Below, piece after piece: positions 63,245-64,000 of a DNA stretch of 64,000 nt. Numbering within the stretch: position 1 is the first letter of the stretch; each line of letters opens with the position of its first letter. This stretch comes from Qipengyuania aurantiaca. Its GTDB lineage: Bacteria; Pseudomonadota; Alphaproteobacteria; Sphingomonadales; Sphingomonadaceae. A program made the translations under genes and the position numbers. The DNA lies in NCBI RefSeq assembly GCF_019711375.1, contig NZ_CP081295.1:2641001-2705000 (forward strand), in the 5' to 3' direction. Below the pieces are notes generated by a model that did not search any database, was not told the DNA's origin, and saw only the letters and a program-made list of their open reading frames with translations.

Positions 63245-64000
63245 GCCTCGACGTTGCTCTCGCGCGCCTCGTGGTAGCGGACCACTCTCCGGGTAACATC
63301 CTGCATCATCTCCATCCGCGCAGCATAGGACGCGCGCGTCTGGCCGATCAGCACCACCAGCGCATAGCGCGTGCCGTCGGGGGCGGTGAGGATGCCGACA
63401 TCGTTATAGCCGGACTGTACGCCGTCAAAGAACTGGCCGGTCCCGGTCTTGTGACCGAACTCCCATCCGGCAGGCACACCGCCCTTGAGGCGTCGCGGAC
63501 CCGATTTCGTGCGCGACATAGTTTCCAGCAGAAGCTGGGTCGATTCTTCCGATAGTAGGTCCCCTCGTGCCAGCCTTGCCAACGCACGTGCTAGACCTTC
63601 TGCGGTTGCACCATCCATCGGGTTGTCGAGATAGTCCTCGAACGCCGCACGGCGATCCGCCTCCGGCACCTCGTCACGCGCGTCGTAGAAAGTGTTGCCT
63701 TGCGAATAGGACTGACGCCATTCGAGCCCGGCGATGCGGCTTTGCTTGGTCCGCTCATCCGTCCCGAATTGCACGCCCTCAATGGCGTTGCGGCGCAGGA
63801 AGCCCTCGACCGCCTGCACCCCACCGACATGGCGCAGGAGGCGGTCGTTGGCGGTGTTGTCGCTCTGCGTGATCGCGCGATCAATCAGGTCGCCATAATC
63901 CGTGGTGAACGATCCGCGCGCCTTCACGATATTGCGGATCGGCTGGTAGAAAACGGTCAGGTCCTCGCGCCCGATGGTGACCCGTTCGGACAAGTCCAGC
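63241..64000 (-). CDS. Class A beta-lactamase-like serine hydrolase, partial
   Basis: The N-terminus is past the window end; 252 residues are seen. The frame stays open to base 64000, so the TTG at 63993 is not a real start. Motifs: SDNTAN (the SDN triad part) and the KTG motif in EFGHKTGTGQFFDGVQSGYNDVG. The SxxK serine must lie outside the window. In the omega-loop area (YDARDEVPEADRRAAFEDYLDNP) the usual E166 motif is not obvious, so lactam hydrolysis is uncertain. It is convergent with DUF2459. Confidence 0.82.
   Translation of the reverse strand, partial: LDLSERVTIGREDLTVFYQPIRNIVKARGSFTTDYGDLIDRAITQSDNTANDRLLRHVGGVQAVEGFLRRNAIEGVQFGTDERTKQSRIAGLEWRQSYSQGNTFYDARDEVPEADRRAAFEDYLDNPMDGATAEGLARALARLARGDLLSEESTQLLLETMSRTKSGPRRLKGGVPAGWEFGHKTGTGQFFDGVQSGYNDVGILTAPDGTRYALVVLIGQTRASYAARMEMMQDVTRRVVRYHEARESNVEA

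Noticed and set aside
63241..63993. TTG at 63993 as the start of the class A-like gene
   Set aside because: The frame is open to the window end, and the SxxK motif that must precede the SDN motif is missing, so the gene is cut by the window edge.

Overview
This is a gene-dense, GC-rich window that reads as the chromosome of an aerobic alphaproteobacterium of the order Sphingomonadales, most likely Erythrobacteraceae. The basis is protein content, not a 16S gene: an exosortase-A-associated decarboxylase/ligase/carrier set, sdhCDA genes of alphaproteobacterial type, KorAB with a fused gamma domain, a B3 metallo-beta-lactamase of the kind known from Erythrobacter, and AlkK-like and 3-hydroxybutyrate metabolism genes. 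I see no rRNA, tRNA, CRISPR array, prophage or insertion sequence. No stretch longer than about 170 bp lacks a gene.

Layout. 1-3.2 kb: the tail of a probable glycosyltransferase, a HAD phosphatase, then sdhB-thioesterase-zapE. 3.2-7.7 kb: an XrtA-type group (ExeA-like ATPase, PLP decarboxylase, AMP ligase, acyl carrier protein). 7.7-15.7 kb: a minus-strand block for RNA methylation, NAD(P)HX repair, branched-chain amino acids (ilvD), N-formylglutamate amidohydrolase, ispE and ETF-ubiquinone oxidoreductase. 15.8-18.8 kb: a degenerate UDG-like protein, a lytic transglycosylase and moaB. 19-31 kb: radical SAM protein, rluE, an AlkK-like ligase, dnaE, glutathione peroxidase and lolDC. 31-41 kb: purF, SDR, PilZ, a serine-hydrolase lipoprotein, cfa, photolyase, and two PAP2 phosphatases around a membrane hydrolase. 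40-48 kb: korAB, esterase, rppH, TPR protein, rsmB-like gene and guaB. 48.3-48.7 kb: a GIY-YIG nuclease gene between perfect 33-bp inverted repeats. 48.7-57 kb: 3-hydroxybutyrate dehydrogenase, a zinc metallopeptidase, creD, blaR1-like and blaI, a ClpP-like gene, a cyclophilin and two envelope proteins. 57-64 kb: sdhCDA, an SDR, the B3 beta-lactamase, prmA, a DUF2459 gene and the C-terminal part of a class A beta-lactamase-like hydrolase.

The genes are mostly housekeeping, with four themes. Succinate dehydrogenase is encoded in two places 56 kb apart. Envelope and beta-lactam functions (blaI, blaR1-like, creD, B3 enzyme, class A-like enzyme) are scattered, not clustered. Photolyase and cyclopropane synthase sit together behind a symmetrical GGAAC/GTTCC element that looks like a two-way general-stress promoter. 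The most mobile-looking unit is the GIY-YIG gene with its palindromic repeats. Packing is extreme: 7 of 13 convergent gene pairs share a 4-bp overlap of their stop codons.
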